A DNA stretch of 7,685 nt, taken from assembly GCA_029934755.1 (NCBI GenBank), contig JAOZLQ010000111.1, forward strand, positions 1 to 7,685, read 5' to 3'. The DNA is from Desulfuromusa sp. (GTDB taxonomy: Bacteria > Desulfobacterota > Desulfuromonadia > Desulfuromonadales > Geopsychrobacteraceae). Position 1 is the first letter of the stretch. Each line of letters opens with the position of its first letter. Shown piece by piece: positions 1-5,683 of the stretch. Under the pieces are notes generated by a model, which was not told the origin of the DNA, searched no databases, and was given only the letters and a program-made list of their open reading frames with translations. A program made the translations under genes and the position numbers.

Positions 1-1
1 G

Positions 2-127
2 GAAATTATGGCCAGTAATTTCAGAGCGCTGGAAATCTGGCTGACCGTTGCTGTTATGTATCTGATGATGACAACCGTGCTGGCCATGTCATTAAGGCAC
101 CTCGAGAGAAGGATGAAGATTTTTTAA
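2..127 (+). CDS. Amino-acid ABC transporter permease, C-terminal end (partial)
   Basis: Only the last 41 codons are inside the window; the gene begins to the left. The readable tail contains a hydrophobic stretch (LTVAVMYLMMTTVLAMSLRH) followed by a positively charged end (LERRMKIF) and a TAA stop. This is how inner-membrane permeases of the polar amino-acid uptake family (HisM/GlnP type) usually end: a last transmembrane helix and a basic cytoplasmic tail, often containing LERR. The assignment also rests on the ATPase gene that starts 33 nt downstream on the same strand, the standard gene order for these importers. It would form the membrane channel of the transporter. Substrate cannot be inferred from this fragment. 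No catalytic motif is visible, so the family call leans on context. Confidence 0.75.
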   Translation, partial: EIMASNFRALEIWLTVAVMYLMMTTVLAMSLRHLERRMKIF

Positions 128-160
128 ATTAAGTTTTATCTCAAAGAAAGACGGGAAAAG

Positions 161-901
161 ATGTCGAGCATTATTGAACTGAAAAAAGTGTGTAAATCGT
201 TTGGTGATACAGAAGTTTTGCACAATATTGACCTTTCCATTCAAACGGGCGAGGTGGTTGTGGTCATCGGCCCGTCCGGCTCTGGAAAATCCACTTTGAT
301 CCGCTGTATCAACTGTCTGGAATTGATATCGAGCGGTGAGTTGGTCGTTGACAGTATCAGAATCCCCGATGAGAGGGGGAGAATACGTCAAATAAGGCTT
401 GAGGTCGGAATGGTTTTTCAGCAGTTCAATCTTTTCCCGCATATGACTGCACTTGAAAATGTCGCTTTCGGACCTGCCAAAGCGAGGAAAATGAATAAAG
501 CTAAAGCGACAGATATTGCCAGAGATCTGCTTGCTAAAGTTGGTTTGGCTGAATTTGAAAACAAACTCCCCGGACAACTTTCCGGTGGACAGCAACAACG
601 TGTCGCCATTGCCAGAGCGTTGGCAGTTAACCCCAAAGTCATGTTGTTTGATGAACCAACATCAGCTCTGGACCCGGAAATGATCGGTGAAGTTCTGGAT
701 GTTATGAAAAGCATTGCCAAAGACAGCGGCATGACCATGGTTGTTGTTACTCATGAAATGGGATTTGCCGCCCAAGTTGGTGATCGACTGATCTTTATGG
801 ATGATGGCAGAATTGTCGAGGAAGGAAAGCCTGGCGAAGTGATGAAAAATCCTAAATCAGAAAGACTCAAGGATTTTCTGGGACATGTGAAACATCACTG
901 A
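161..901 (+). CDS. Polar amino-acid ABC transporter ATP-binding protein (GlnQ/HisP family)
   Basis: This 246-aa protein is the ATP-hydrolysing subunit of an amino-acid importer and works on the cytoplasmic face of the inner membrane. All ABC ATPase motifs are present and intact: Walker A GPSGSGKST (residues 37-45), Q-loop Gln87 in VFQQFNLFPH, signature LSGGQQQR (140-147), Walker B VMLFDEP (160-166) with catalytic Glu165, D-loop SALD (168-171) and switch His198 in VVVTHEMGF. The FNLFPHMTALENV segment and the DPEMIGEVLDVM segment are typical of the GlnQ/HisP/ArtP branch. Length is normal for the family (about 240-250). The ATG is preceded by a weak purine-rich stretch (acgggaaaag). It lies 33 nt after the permease stop and is probably cotranscribed with it. 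Glutamine, glutamate, arginine or another polar amino acid cannot be distinguished from the ATPase. Confidence 0.95.
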   Translation: MSSIIELKKVCKSFGDTEVLHNIDLSIQTGEVVVVIGPSGSGKSTLIRCINCLELISSGELVVDSIRIPDERGRIRQIRLEVGMVFQQFNLFPHMTALENVAFGPAKARKMNKAKATDIARDLLAKVGLAEFENKLPGQLSGGQQQRVAIARALAVNPKVMLFDEPTSALDPEMIGEVLDVMKSIAKDSGMTMVVVTHEMGFAAQVGDRLIFMDDGRIVEEGKPGEVMKNPKSERLKDFLGHVKHH

Positions 902-960
902 CTTGAATAAATTGTCAGTCGGCGCATCGATTGCAGTATGAATCATTATCGCTCTGCAAT
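897..960. repeat. Two short inverted repeats in a convergent gap
   Basis: The gap between the ABC ATPase stop and the convergent thioesterase stop holds two perfect inverted repeats. ACTGAC/GTCAGT (897-902 and 914-919, 11-nt loop) overlaps the ATPase stop codon, and ATTGCAG/CTGCAAT (930-936 and 954-960, 17-nt loop) follows. Either could form an RNA hairpin at the 3' end of the convergent transcripts, but neither is followed by a T-run on either strand, so they are not canonical intrinsic terminators. They are recorded as the only structure seen here. Confidence 0.3.
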
Positions 961-965
961 GGCTA

Positions 966-1373
966 TCAAGACACCTTATCCAATGCGGCACTTATTTCCT
1001 CCGGCAATTGCGGTCGTCCCTTGGCACTAACTCCGGTCCCAATCACCCGAGCTTTTAATACCAGCTTTTTCTCCGGCAGCAGATAGATATCCTGAACAAA
1101 CCGGTACCGCAACGGAGAAACTCGTTCTAGAATAACACCCACCATAAAACGTTCACCACTGCGCAACGAATACTTATAATCGACTTCTGCCCGGATCACC
1201 ACCAAACTAATTCCGCGCCTGACCAGCGCAGAGAAATCAAGACCAAGTTCTTTGATGAATTCATGGCGACAATGTTCCAGATAGTTCAGATAAACCGCAT
1301 TATTGACATGCCCTTGCATATCACACTCATAATCTCGTACCTGAAATTCAAGTTGGAACTGGTACTGTTTCAT
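966..1373 (-). CDS. Acyl-CoA thioesterase, hotdog fold (4HBT/YbgC-FadM-like)
   Basis: This is a 135-aa soluble protein of the 4-hydroxybenzoyl-CoA thioesterase superfamily, which hydrolyses acyl-CoA thioesters in the cytoplasm. The family signature is near the N-terminus: VRDYECDMQGHVNNAVYLNY (residues 12-31), where Asp18 is at the position of the catalytic Asp and GHVNNAVYLNYLE forms the start of the central hotdog helix. The rest alternates as expected for the beta-sheet (SLVVIRAEVDYKYSLRSGERF, RYRFVQDIYL). The start was moved 12 codons inside the longest frame, to the ATG at 1373. It has an excellent ribosome site (AAGGGAGGA, 5 nt spacing) and leaves the usual family length. Acyl substrate cannot be predicted. 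It stands alone on this strand, divergent from the Rrf2 gene and convergent with the ABC ATPase. Confidence 0.88.
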   Translation of the reverse strand: MKQYQFQLEFQVRDYECDMQGHVNNAVYLNYLEHCRHEFIKELGLDFSALVRRGISLVVIRAEVDYKYSLRSGERFMVGVILERVSPLRYRFVQDIYLLPEKKLVLKARVIGTGVSAKGRPQLPEEISAALDKVS

Positions 1374-1478
1374 CCCATCCTCCCTTGTATTGAAATCCAC
1401 CAAAACCACCCTATTCCCTAGTTTATGTCACCATATCAGAGACAAAAAAGCAAACCTTGTCGATAATTTACCCAGCAT

Positions 1479-1508
1479 AATATAGACGACTAAATCTCCC
1501 ATTAAAAA
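1479..1508 (-). promoter_or_regulatory. Weak candidate promoter for the thioesterase gene
   Basis: On the - strand a good -10 (TATATT, 1484 to 1479) sits 18 bp after a poor -35 (TTTTTA, 1508 to 1503). It would give a leader of roughly 100 nt before the thioesterase ATG. It is the best match I could find in the divergent gap, but the -35 matches consensus at only three positions, so it is tentative. Confidence 0.25.
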
Positions 1509-1517
1509 GCGTACTTT

Positions 1518-1542
1518 ATTCTTGACAGTATTAGTTAAGATT
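1518..1542. promoter_or_regulatory. Palindromic Rrf2/IscR-type operator candidate over the -35 box
   Basis: An imperfect palindrome with half-sites TCTTGAC (1520-1526) and GTTAAGA (1534-1540) covers the -35 element of the regulator's own promoter. Compared with the E. coli IscR type 1 binding consensus as I remember it, this 25-bp stretch agrees at 20 positions, counting degenerate symbols. The position suggests repression by occlusion of RNA polymerase, and autoregulation is usual for IscR-like regulators. The consensus was recalled from memory rather than looked up, and AT-rich degenerate positions inflate the match. The palindrome is seen; its function is inferred. Confidence 0.5.
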
Positions 1543-1550
1543 CCTATATT
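1522..1550 (+). promoter_or_regulatory. Sigma70-type promoter of the rrf2-larE transcription unit
   Basis: A perfect -35 (TTGACA, 1522-1527) and a near-perfect -10 (TATATT, 1545-1550) are separated by exactly 17 bp. The predicted transcription start near 1557 leaves a leader of about 34 nt before the regulator's ATG at 1591. The same TTG at 1522 could be misread as an upstream start codon; its role as the -35 box argues against that. Confidence 0.8.
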
Positions 1551-1590
1551 GACCGACAGATTGCTGATAACAAATCATGAAGGAGAACCG

Positions 1591-2067
1591 ATGAAACTCT
1601 CAACCAAAAGTCGCTACGGCGTTCGAGCCATGTTTGATATGGCCTTTCATGCTGGTACCCTTCCGGCACAGATTAAAGATATTTCTCGCCGGCAAAATAT
1701 TTCCCCACGCTATCTCGAACAAATTTTTCAGGATCTTAAAAAAGCGGGATTATTAAAAAGTCGCCGTGGCCCTCAAGGTGGCTACAGCCTGATGAAGCCT
1801 GCCGAAGAAATCACGATTAAGGAAATCGTCCTCGCCGCTGAAGGGGAACTATTACTGGTCAACTGTATCAAAGGACGGCGCAAAGACGGTGAAGCACCGC
1901 CCGCCTGTGAGTTTGACAATCAATGCCTCACTCAACATATCTGGGCTGAGGGGAGTCGCCTCCTTGGTGAATACTTTGATTCTATCACCTTGAAAGATCT
2001 GTGTGAGCAAGGACAAGAGATGGGCCTTGAAAAAGAGCTGGATCACCGCTTTATGTATTTTATCTGA
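1591..2067 (+). CDS. Rrf2 family transcriptional regulator, IscR-like with cluster-ligand cysteines
   Basis: This 158-aa DNA-binding regulator begins with the Rrf2 winged-helix signature: MKLSTKSRYGVRAMFDMA (1-18), the recognition region ISPRYLEQIFQDLKKAGLLKS (37-57) and the wing RRGPQGGYSL (58-67). Glu43, the residue IscR uses to tell its two site classes apart, is present. Cys92, Cys106 and Cys112 with His116 nearby could bind an Fe-S cluster. The spacing C-x13-C-x5-C is wider than C-x5-C-x5-C in E. coli IscR, so the ligand set is inferred. A fourth Cys is at 138. The ATG at 1591 has a strong ribosome site (AAGGAG, 5 nt spacing); a longer frame from 1522 would begin on the -35 box. It is the first gene of the unit containing larE. 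IscR itself, or another Fe-S or sulfur-sensing Rrf2 protein, are both possible. Confidence 0.9.
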   Translation: MKLSTKSRYGVRAMFDMAFHAGTLPAQIKDISRRQNISPRYLEQIFQDLKKAGLLKSRRGPQGGYSLMKPAEEITIKEIVLAAEGELLLVNCIKGRRKDGEAPPACEFDNQCLTQHIWAEGSRLLGEYFDSITLKDLCEQGQEMGLEKELDHRFMYFI

Positions 2068-2073
2068 TGCGTT

Positions 2074-2886
2074 ATGAATCTGGACAAAAAATATCAACAC
2101 CTGCAAGAGATCTTATCTGAGTTTGATTCGGTAGCTATTGCATTTTCAGGGGGAGTTGATTCAACCCTCCTATTGAAAGTTGCTTGCGATCACCTTGGAG
2201 TGGACAAGGTTTTTGCCCTCACGGCAACATCCCCTATCTTTCCCTCCTATGAGATAGAACAGAGCGAACAACTCGCCCATGACTTTGGCGTTCGACAGCA
2301 ATTTATCGCCAGCAACGTCATGGAACTGACCGATTTTGTCGAAAACAACCTGCAACGCTGTTACCACTGCAAACACAACATGCTCAATCTCTTTTTACAA
2401 ACAATGGTCGGGATAACAGATACGTTGCTGGATGGTTCTAATGTTGATGATCAGGATGATTACCGTCCCGGTCAAAAAGCGGTCATCCAGTTAGAAATCC
2501 ACTCTCCCCTTCTGGAGGCTAAATTCACTAAACGTGAGATCAGAGAATTAAGCCGAAAACTTGGTCTATCTACTTGGGATAAACAGCCCTTTGCCTGCCT
2601 TGCCACACGTTTTCCTTATGGAAGTAAAATTACCGTTGACCGCCTGAAACAAATAGATCAATGTGAAACCTGGCTACGGCTACAAGGTTTTTCACACTAC
2701 CGGGTGCGCTGTCATGATCACTTGGCTCGGATTGAAGTTGCCGCCGAAGATATATCTAGGTTATTGGAAGAACCCCTCCGTCTTGACCTGATTGAAACGT
2801 TTAAACACAATGGATTTGACTATGTGACCCTTGATCTGCAAGGATACCGTAGCGGCAGCATGAATGAAGTTCTACCCGAGACCTGA
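2074..2886 (+). CDS. larE: ATP-dependent sacrificial sulfur transferase LarE
   Basis: LarE adenylates the carboxylates of pyridinium-3,5-biscarboxylate mononucleotide and inserts sulfur during synthesis of the nickel-pincer (NPN) cofactor of lactate racemase and other LarA-type enzymes. At 270 aa the length is typical. The PP-loop pyrophosphatase motif FSGGVDST is at 24-31. RCYHCK (95-100), DGSNVDDQDDYRPG (120-133) and PFACLATRFPYG (172-183) are conserved LarE blocks. Cys175 falls where the sacrificial Cys176 of Lactobacillus plantarum LarE lies. RVRCHDHLARIEV (210-222) is the C-terminal block. The ATG is 6 nt after the regulator's stop and has no clear ribosome site, which suggests translational coupling. 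No larA, larB or larC is inside the window, so the cofactor's target enzyme is unknown here. Confidence 0.92.
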   Translation: MNLDKKYQHLQEILSEFDSVAIAFSGGVDSTLLLKVACDHLGVDKVFALTATSPIFPSYEIEQSEQLAHDFGVRQQFIASNVMELTDFVENNLQRCYHCKHNMLNLFLQTMVGITDTLLDGSNVDDQDDYRPGQKAVIQLEIHSPLLEAKFTKREIRELSRKLGLSTWDKQPFACLATRFPYGSKITVDRLKQIDQCETWLRLQGFSHYRVRCHDHLARIEVAAEDISRLLEEPLRLDLIETFKHNGFDYVTLDLQGYRSGSMNEVLPET

Positions 2887-2950
2887 ACCAGTAGGCAGGT
2901 TGCGGATAAGATGCCGATGATATTGTAATGTGATGCATGCAGGAGGAACC

Positions 2951-3373
2951 ATGCCAAAAAGTAGCGCATTATTTGCAGTTTGTTTTGTTGCCGGCATGCT
3001 CGGAGCCTTGAGCAGCAGCTTATTTCTGTGGGGATGCAATGAATGGGATATCACCACTCTCATCGGGGTTAAAATTGTTCAAACCCTGGAGCTATCAAAA
3101 CTCTACCCTCAAATGTTCATCGGTGGGCTCTGGGGGCTGGGATATTTTTTCACCGTTGGGATCCCTCGTCATCGACGCCATTGGGTTCGCAAAGGACTCT
3201 GGTTCTCACTTCTTCCGTCATTGTTTGCTATTTTCTACCTTTACCCCGTCATCTATCACAAAGGGATGGCAGGATTCGATCTCGGGATGTTGACACCATT
3301 GTTGATCGTTGTTTCCAATATGATCTGGGGAACTTTTACCGGTTTTTTTGCCCGATTGTTCTGGGGACGCTGA
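2951..3373 (+). CDS. Small inner-membrane protein of unknown function, four predicted helices
   Basis: I do not recognise this 140-aa protein. It is strongly hydrophobic, with four likely membrane helices at about 6-28, 53-71, 82-102 and 112-136. A basic loop (RHRRHWVRK, 73-81) between helices 2 and 3 probably faces the cytoplasm, which would put both termini on the cytoplasmic side by the positive-inside rule. Helices are rich in Gly and aromatic residues (GGLWGLGYFF, NMIWGTFTGFFARLFWGR). Two cysteines (11 and 29) are in or near helix 1. The start at 2951 is chosen over an in-frame ATG 7 codons earlier because AGGAGG lies 5 nt before it. It follows larE by 64 nt and precedes the nuclease gene by 3 nt, so it is probably cotranscribed. 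No function is assigned. Confidence 0.8.
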   Translation: MPKSSALFAVCFVAGMLGALSSSLFLWGCNEWDITTLIGVKIVQTLELSKLYPQMFIGGLWGLGYFFTVGIPRHRRHWVRKGLWFSLLPSLFAIFYLYPVIYHKGMAGFDLGMLTPLLIVVSNMIWGTFTGFFARLFWGR

Positions 3374-3376
3374 ACG

Positions 3377-3868
3377 ATGCGACAACGTTTCTTCCCGGCG
3401 CTTGCACTACTTTTTCTGTTGACGACACCTGTTCTAGCAGAAAACCTCTCTGGACGAGTCTTATGGGTTTATGATGGCGATACACTAAAAGTGGAAAATA
3501 TTGGCAAAGTTCGTTTGATCGGCATTGACACTCCAGAATATAAAGCATCATCACGGGATCGTTTTTACACAAAAAACTTTCATATTAAGCCCAAAAAGCT
3601 ACGTGAAATTTCCCAACAAGCAAAAAAATACAATATTCAGCAGACTAAAGGGAAAAACGTCAGACTTGAACTTGGTCAAACTCAAAAGGATAAACACAAC
3701 CGATTACTTGCCTATGTTTATTTGCCTGATGGAAAGATGTTAAATCGAGTGCTACTGACAAAAGGGCTAGCAACAGTGTTTCGCCGTTATGATTTTCAAT
3801 ATAAAGAAGATTTCCTTAAAGCCGAAAAAAAAGCACAAAAAAAAGAACTGGGTCTCTGGAAACATTAA
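3377..3868 (+). CDS. Exported thermonuclease-family (SNase) nuclease
   Basis: This 163-aa protein carries an N-terminal signal peptide (basic MRQRFF, hydrophobic core, cleavage likely after TPVLA at residue 21) and a complete staphylococcal-nuclease domain, so it should act in the periplasm or outside the cell on DNA and RNA using Ca2+. The catalytic set is intact by alignment to S. aureus nuclease: Asp35 in YDGDT (D21), Arg46 in VRLIGIDTPE (R35), Asp51 and Thr52 (D40, T41), Glu54 (E43) and Arg109 in DKHNR (R87). The C-terminal end (KAQKKELGLWKH) is the usual family ending. The ATG is 3 nt after the membrane-protein stop with only a weak GGGGA upstream, which suggests translational coupling. 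Nothing links it to the LarE function apart from the shared strand and tight spacing. Confidence 0.93.
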   Translation: MRQRFFPALALLFLLTTPVLAENLSGRVLWVYDGDTLKVENIGKVRLIGIDTPEYKASSRDRFYTKNFHIKPKKLREISQQAKKYNIQQTKGKNVRLELGQTQKDKHNRLLAYVYLPDGKMLNRVLLTKGLATVFRRYDFQYKEDFLKAEKKAQKKELGLWKH

Positions 3869-3887
3869 TTTCTGTCACAGTTTTCAT

Positions 3888-3903
3888 CTCCCAATATTTG
3901 GAG
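3888..3903 (+). promoter_or_regulatory. Short palindrome covering the mscS ribosome site
   Basis: A 16-nt imperfect palindrome (CTCC, 8 nt, GGAG; 14 of 16 positions symmetric) ends in the GGAG that is the only ribosome-site candidate for the mscS-like gene. In RNA the CTCC arm could pair with the GGAG and reduce translation. The stem is only 4 bp, so the structure would be weak alone and may be chance. Confidence 0.22.
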
Positions 3904-3915
3904 CCTATAAAAAGA

Positions 3916-5043
3916 ATGGAAACCTTGTCATACCTGCAACAATTGGTTGATCAAACCGTCCTCGGAATTAGTTTGACCCGTTTTGTCATTGCCTTTTTTA
4001 TTTTGTTTATGTCTCTATTGCTCAAACGAGTCATTGCTCATCTGTTCACCAAAACCATCTTCAAAGCCGCGCAAAAAACTTCCAGTCAGATGGATGACAT
4101 CTTGCTGAAAAATATCAATAAACCAGCTGAATTTCTGGTTGTTGTGATCGGTTTTTATCTCGGAATTAAAATTCTGCAACTCCCCAGCCAGCCAACCGAT
4201 CTCGATCAACTGGGTCGCAATGTGGTGCAAATACTGCTGACTTTCAATCTGGCCTGGTTCTGTTACAACATGGTCTCACTCATTGAACATTGGCTGAGTC
4301 ACTGGGCCAAGCGTACCGATTCAACCCTGGATGATCACTTGGTTCCATTTATTCGCAAAACATTGCGGGTGTTCATTGTCTTTCTGGCAATTCTCATGTT
4401 GGTTCAAAACCTTGGCTACTCCATCTCCGGGCTGCTGGCCTCACTGGGATTGGGCGGCCTGGCAGTCGCCCTGGCGGCAAAAGATAGTTTGTCGAACATA
4501 TTTGGCTCAATCATGATTCTCCTTGATCGACCCTTTACCATTGGGGATTGGATCAAAGCAGGAAATATGGAAGGAACTGTCGATGAGATCGGCTTCCGCT
4601 CAACCCGAATTCGCACCTTTGCCAAAACTCAGATCACGGTTCCCAACAGTGTCCTGATGAATATGTCGATTGATAACTTCAGTCAGATGCCAAAGCGTCG
4701 CATCAAATTGTCCGTGGGAGTGACCTACGATACAACCCCGGCACAAATGCGCCAGGCTGTTGCTGCAATTAAGCAAATGCTTAGGGAACACCCGGCAATC
4801 CATCAGGACTTTTTCCTGGTTAATTTTACCGACTTCGGTGCTTCATCCCTTGACATCATGGTTTACTGCTTCACCACCAGTACCATCTGGGGTGAATATC
4901 TTGATGCCCGGGAAGATGTTTGTTTAAAAATTATGGAGGCGTTGGAAGGGATTGGAATTGAAATTGCTTTTCCAAGCCAAACTCTATATATGCACGATAT
5001 GGATCGGGAAGGCGGGGAGAAAACCGGTAGTAAATCAGTTTAA
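3916..5043 (+). CDS. MscS-family small-conductance mechanosensitive channel
   Basis: This 375-aa inner-membrane protein belongs to the MscS family, which opens under membrane tension to release solutes on hypo-osmotic shock. Hydrophobic segments lie at about 20-37, 72-90, 103-123 and 150-166, followed by the pore helix region SGLLASLGLGGLAVALAAKDSLSN (171-194), where Gly/Ala packing is the family hallmark. Next come GSIMILLDRPFTIGDW (197-212) and the beta domain (EGTVDEIGFRSTRIRTF...TVPNS), then the alpha/beta C-terminal domain ending IEIAFPSQTLYMH. It is larger than E. coli MscS (286 aa) because of extra N-terminal helices. ATG 3916 is preferred to an upstream TTG at 3898, since GGAG at 3900-3903 would serve the ATG, although the 12-nt spacing is long. 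Its TAA overlaps the convergent gene by 4 nt. Confidence 0.93.
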   Translation: METLSYLQQLVDQTVLGISLTRFVIAFFILFMSLLLKRVIAHLFTKTIFKAAQKTSSQMDDILLKNINKPAEFLVVVIGFYLGIKILQLPSQPTDLDQLGRNVVQILLTFNLAWFCYNMVSLIEHWLSHWAKRTDSTLDDHLVPFIRKTLRVFIVFLAILMLVQNLGYSISGLLASLGLGGLAVALAAKDSLSNIFGSIMILLDRPFTIGDWIKAGNMEGTVDEIGFRSTRIRTFAKTQITVPNSVLMNMSIDNFSQMPKRRIKLSVGVTYDTTPAQMRQAVAAIKQMLREHPAIHQDFFLVNFTDFGASSLDIMVYCFTTSTIWGEYLDAREDVCLKIMEALEGIGIEIAFPSQTLYMHDMDREGGEKTGSKSV

Positions 5044-5561
5044 GAAGATTGTTCCTGATTTTGGCCAGCAGTCAGGTAAGCGTAGATCAAGTCATCAAGG
5101 CTGGGCTCGTTGGAAACTTTCGGCTGGTTAAATCTATCGACAATCGGCTCCTCAACAATATTCACCGGTTCAGAAACAGGAACAACCGCAGGGTTTTCCT
5201 TCATGGGAAAAGTAGACGTATCTGCATCATTCAAGGTCGGTTCGCTTGCGGTGGATTGCTGAGACGACTGCCCCGTCGAAGCGCCCAAAGGAATTCCGAG
5301 TTCGACTATCCGTTCATCAAACTCACCTTTAGTTAAACGCCGCAACACCCCTTTATGCTGCTCTTTCGCTAATTCCTCAATCACATGGTCAAGATTATCA
5401 ACCTTGATAATATCAGCATAGCTGGTCTTGTGCGACAATATAATGGTGCCACCGTGATAGAGAAGAGTCACCAAATGAGGGTTTTTCAGTCCACTGTCCT
5501 CTGTCTGGACATGAAAACTGACACTCCGATAAGTAATATTATGATTAAACCCGACAATCAT
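5040..5561 (-). CDS. Two-part conserved-looking protein of unknown function
   Basis: The 173-aa product has no signal peptide or membrane helix and is probably cytoplasmic. Three parts are visible. The N-terminal globular part (1-90) includes VGFNHNITYRSVSFHVQTED (3-22), GGTIILSHKTSYADI (37-51) and EELAKEQHKGVLRRLTKGEFDERI (62-85). Residues 92-151 form a Ser/Thr/Pro/Glu-rich, probably disordered linker. A short hydrophobic end follows, EPSLDDLIYAYLTA (152-165). From memory, proteins with this N-terminus and a SLDx2IxAYL tail occur as hypothetical proteins in deltaproteobacteria; I cannot name a function. The ATG has a good ribosome site (GAGG, 7 nt spacing). The gene is third in line after murI and the GerMN gene, but a 122-nt gap leaves open a separate promoter. 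Its stop overlaps the mscS stop. Confidence 0.85.
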   Translation of the reverse strand: MIVGFNHNITYRSVSFHVQTEDSGLKNPHLVTLLYHGGTIILSHKTSYADIIKVDNLDHVIEELAKEQHKGVLRRLTKGEFDERIVELGIPLGASTGQSSQQSTASEPTLNDADTSTFPMKENPAVVPVSEPVNIVEEPIVDRFNQPKVSNEPSLDDLIYAYLTAGQNQEQSS

Positions 5562-5622
5562 GACAATGCCTCAAATAAGAAAGCTAATATGTACCGCAAC
5601 AATCCGGGATGACGCAACGGTC

Positions 5623-5655
5623 ATTCTGATTTTTCTCAATCACCATCCTCAGAAT
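5623..5655. repeat. Inverted repeat in the gap upstream of the hypothetical gene
   Basis: ATTCTGA (5623-5629) and TCAGAAT (5649-5655) are perfect inverted arms around a 19-nt loop. They lie in the 122-nt gap between the GerMN stop and the start of the next - strand gene. There is no T-run after the second arm on the - strand, so it is a poor intrinsic terminator. It could be a regulator site, a processing hairpin or chance. No convincing promoter was found in this gap. Confidence 0.3.
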
Positions 5656-5683
5656 TTTAGAGAAATAGTTCAATGTTCAGACT

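Noticed and set aside
92..598. 168-aa open frame on the - strand inside the ABC ATPase gene
   Set aside because: It is antisense to a gene with every ABC motif intact, resembles no family, and is a shadow frame.
1374..1409. 12-residue N-terminal extension of the thioesterase
   Set aside because: The ribosome site AAGGGAGGA lies inside this extension and serves the ATG at 1373, where the family normally begins.
1522..1590. Upstream in-frame extension of the Rrf2 gene starting at TTG 1522
   Set aside because: The TTG is part of the TTGACA -35 box; the ATG at 1591 has a strong ribosome site and begins exactly at the family's usual MKLSTKSRYGVRA N-terminus.
5054..5076. CCTGA/TCAGG hairpin near the convergent stops, considered as a terminator
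   Set aside because: The stem is only 5 bp, it lies inside the - strand coding sequence, and no T-run follows on either strand.
5562..5683. Promoter for the 173-aa protein gene in the 122-nt gap
   Set aside because: The best pair on the - strand (TTGCGT, 18 bp, TACATA) has too poor a -10 to call; cotranscription with murI remains possible.
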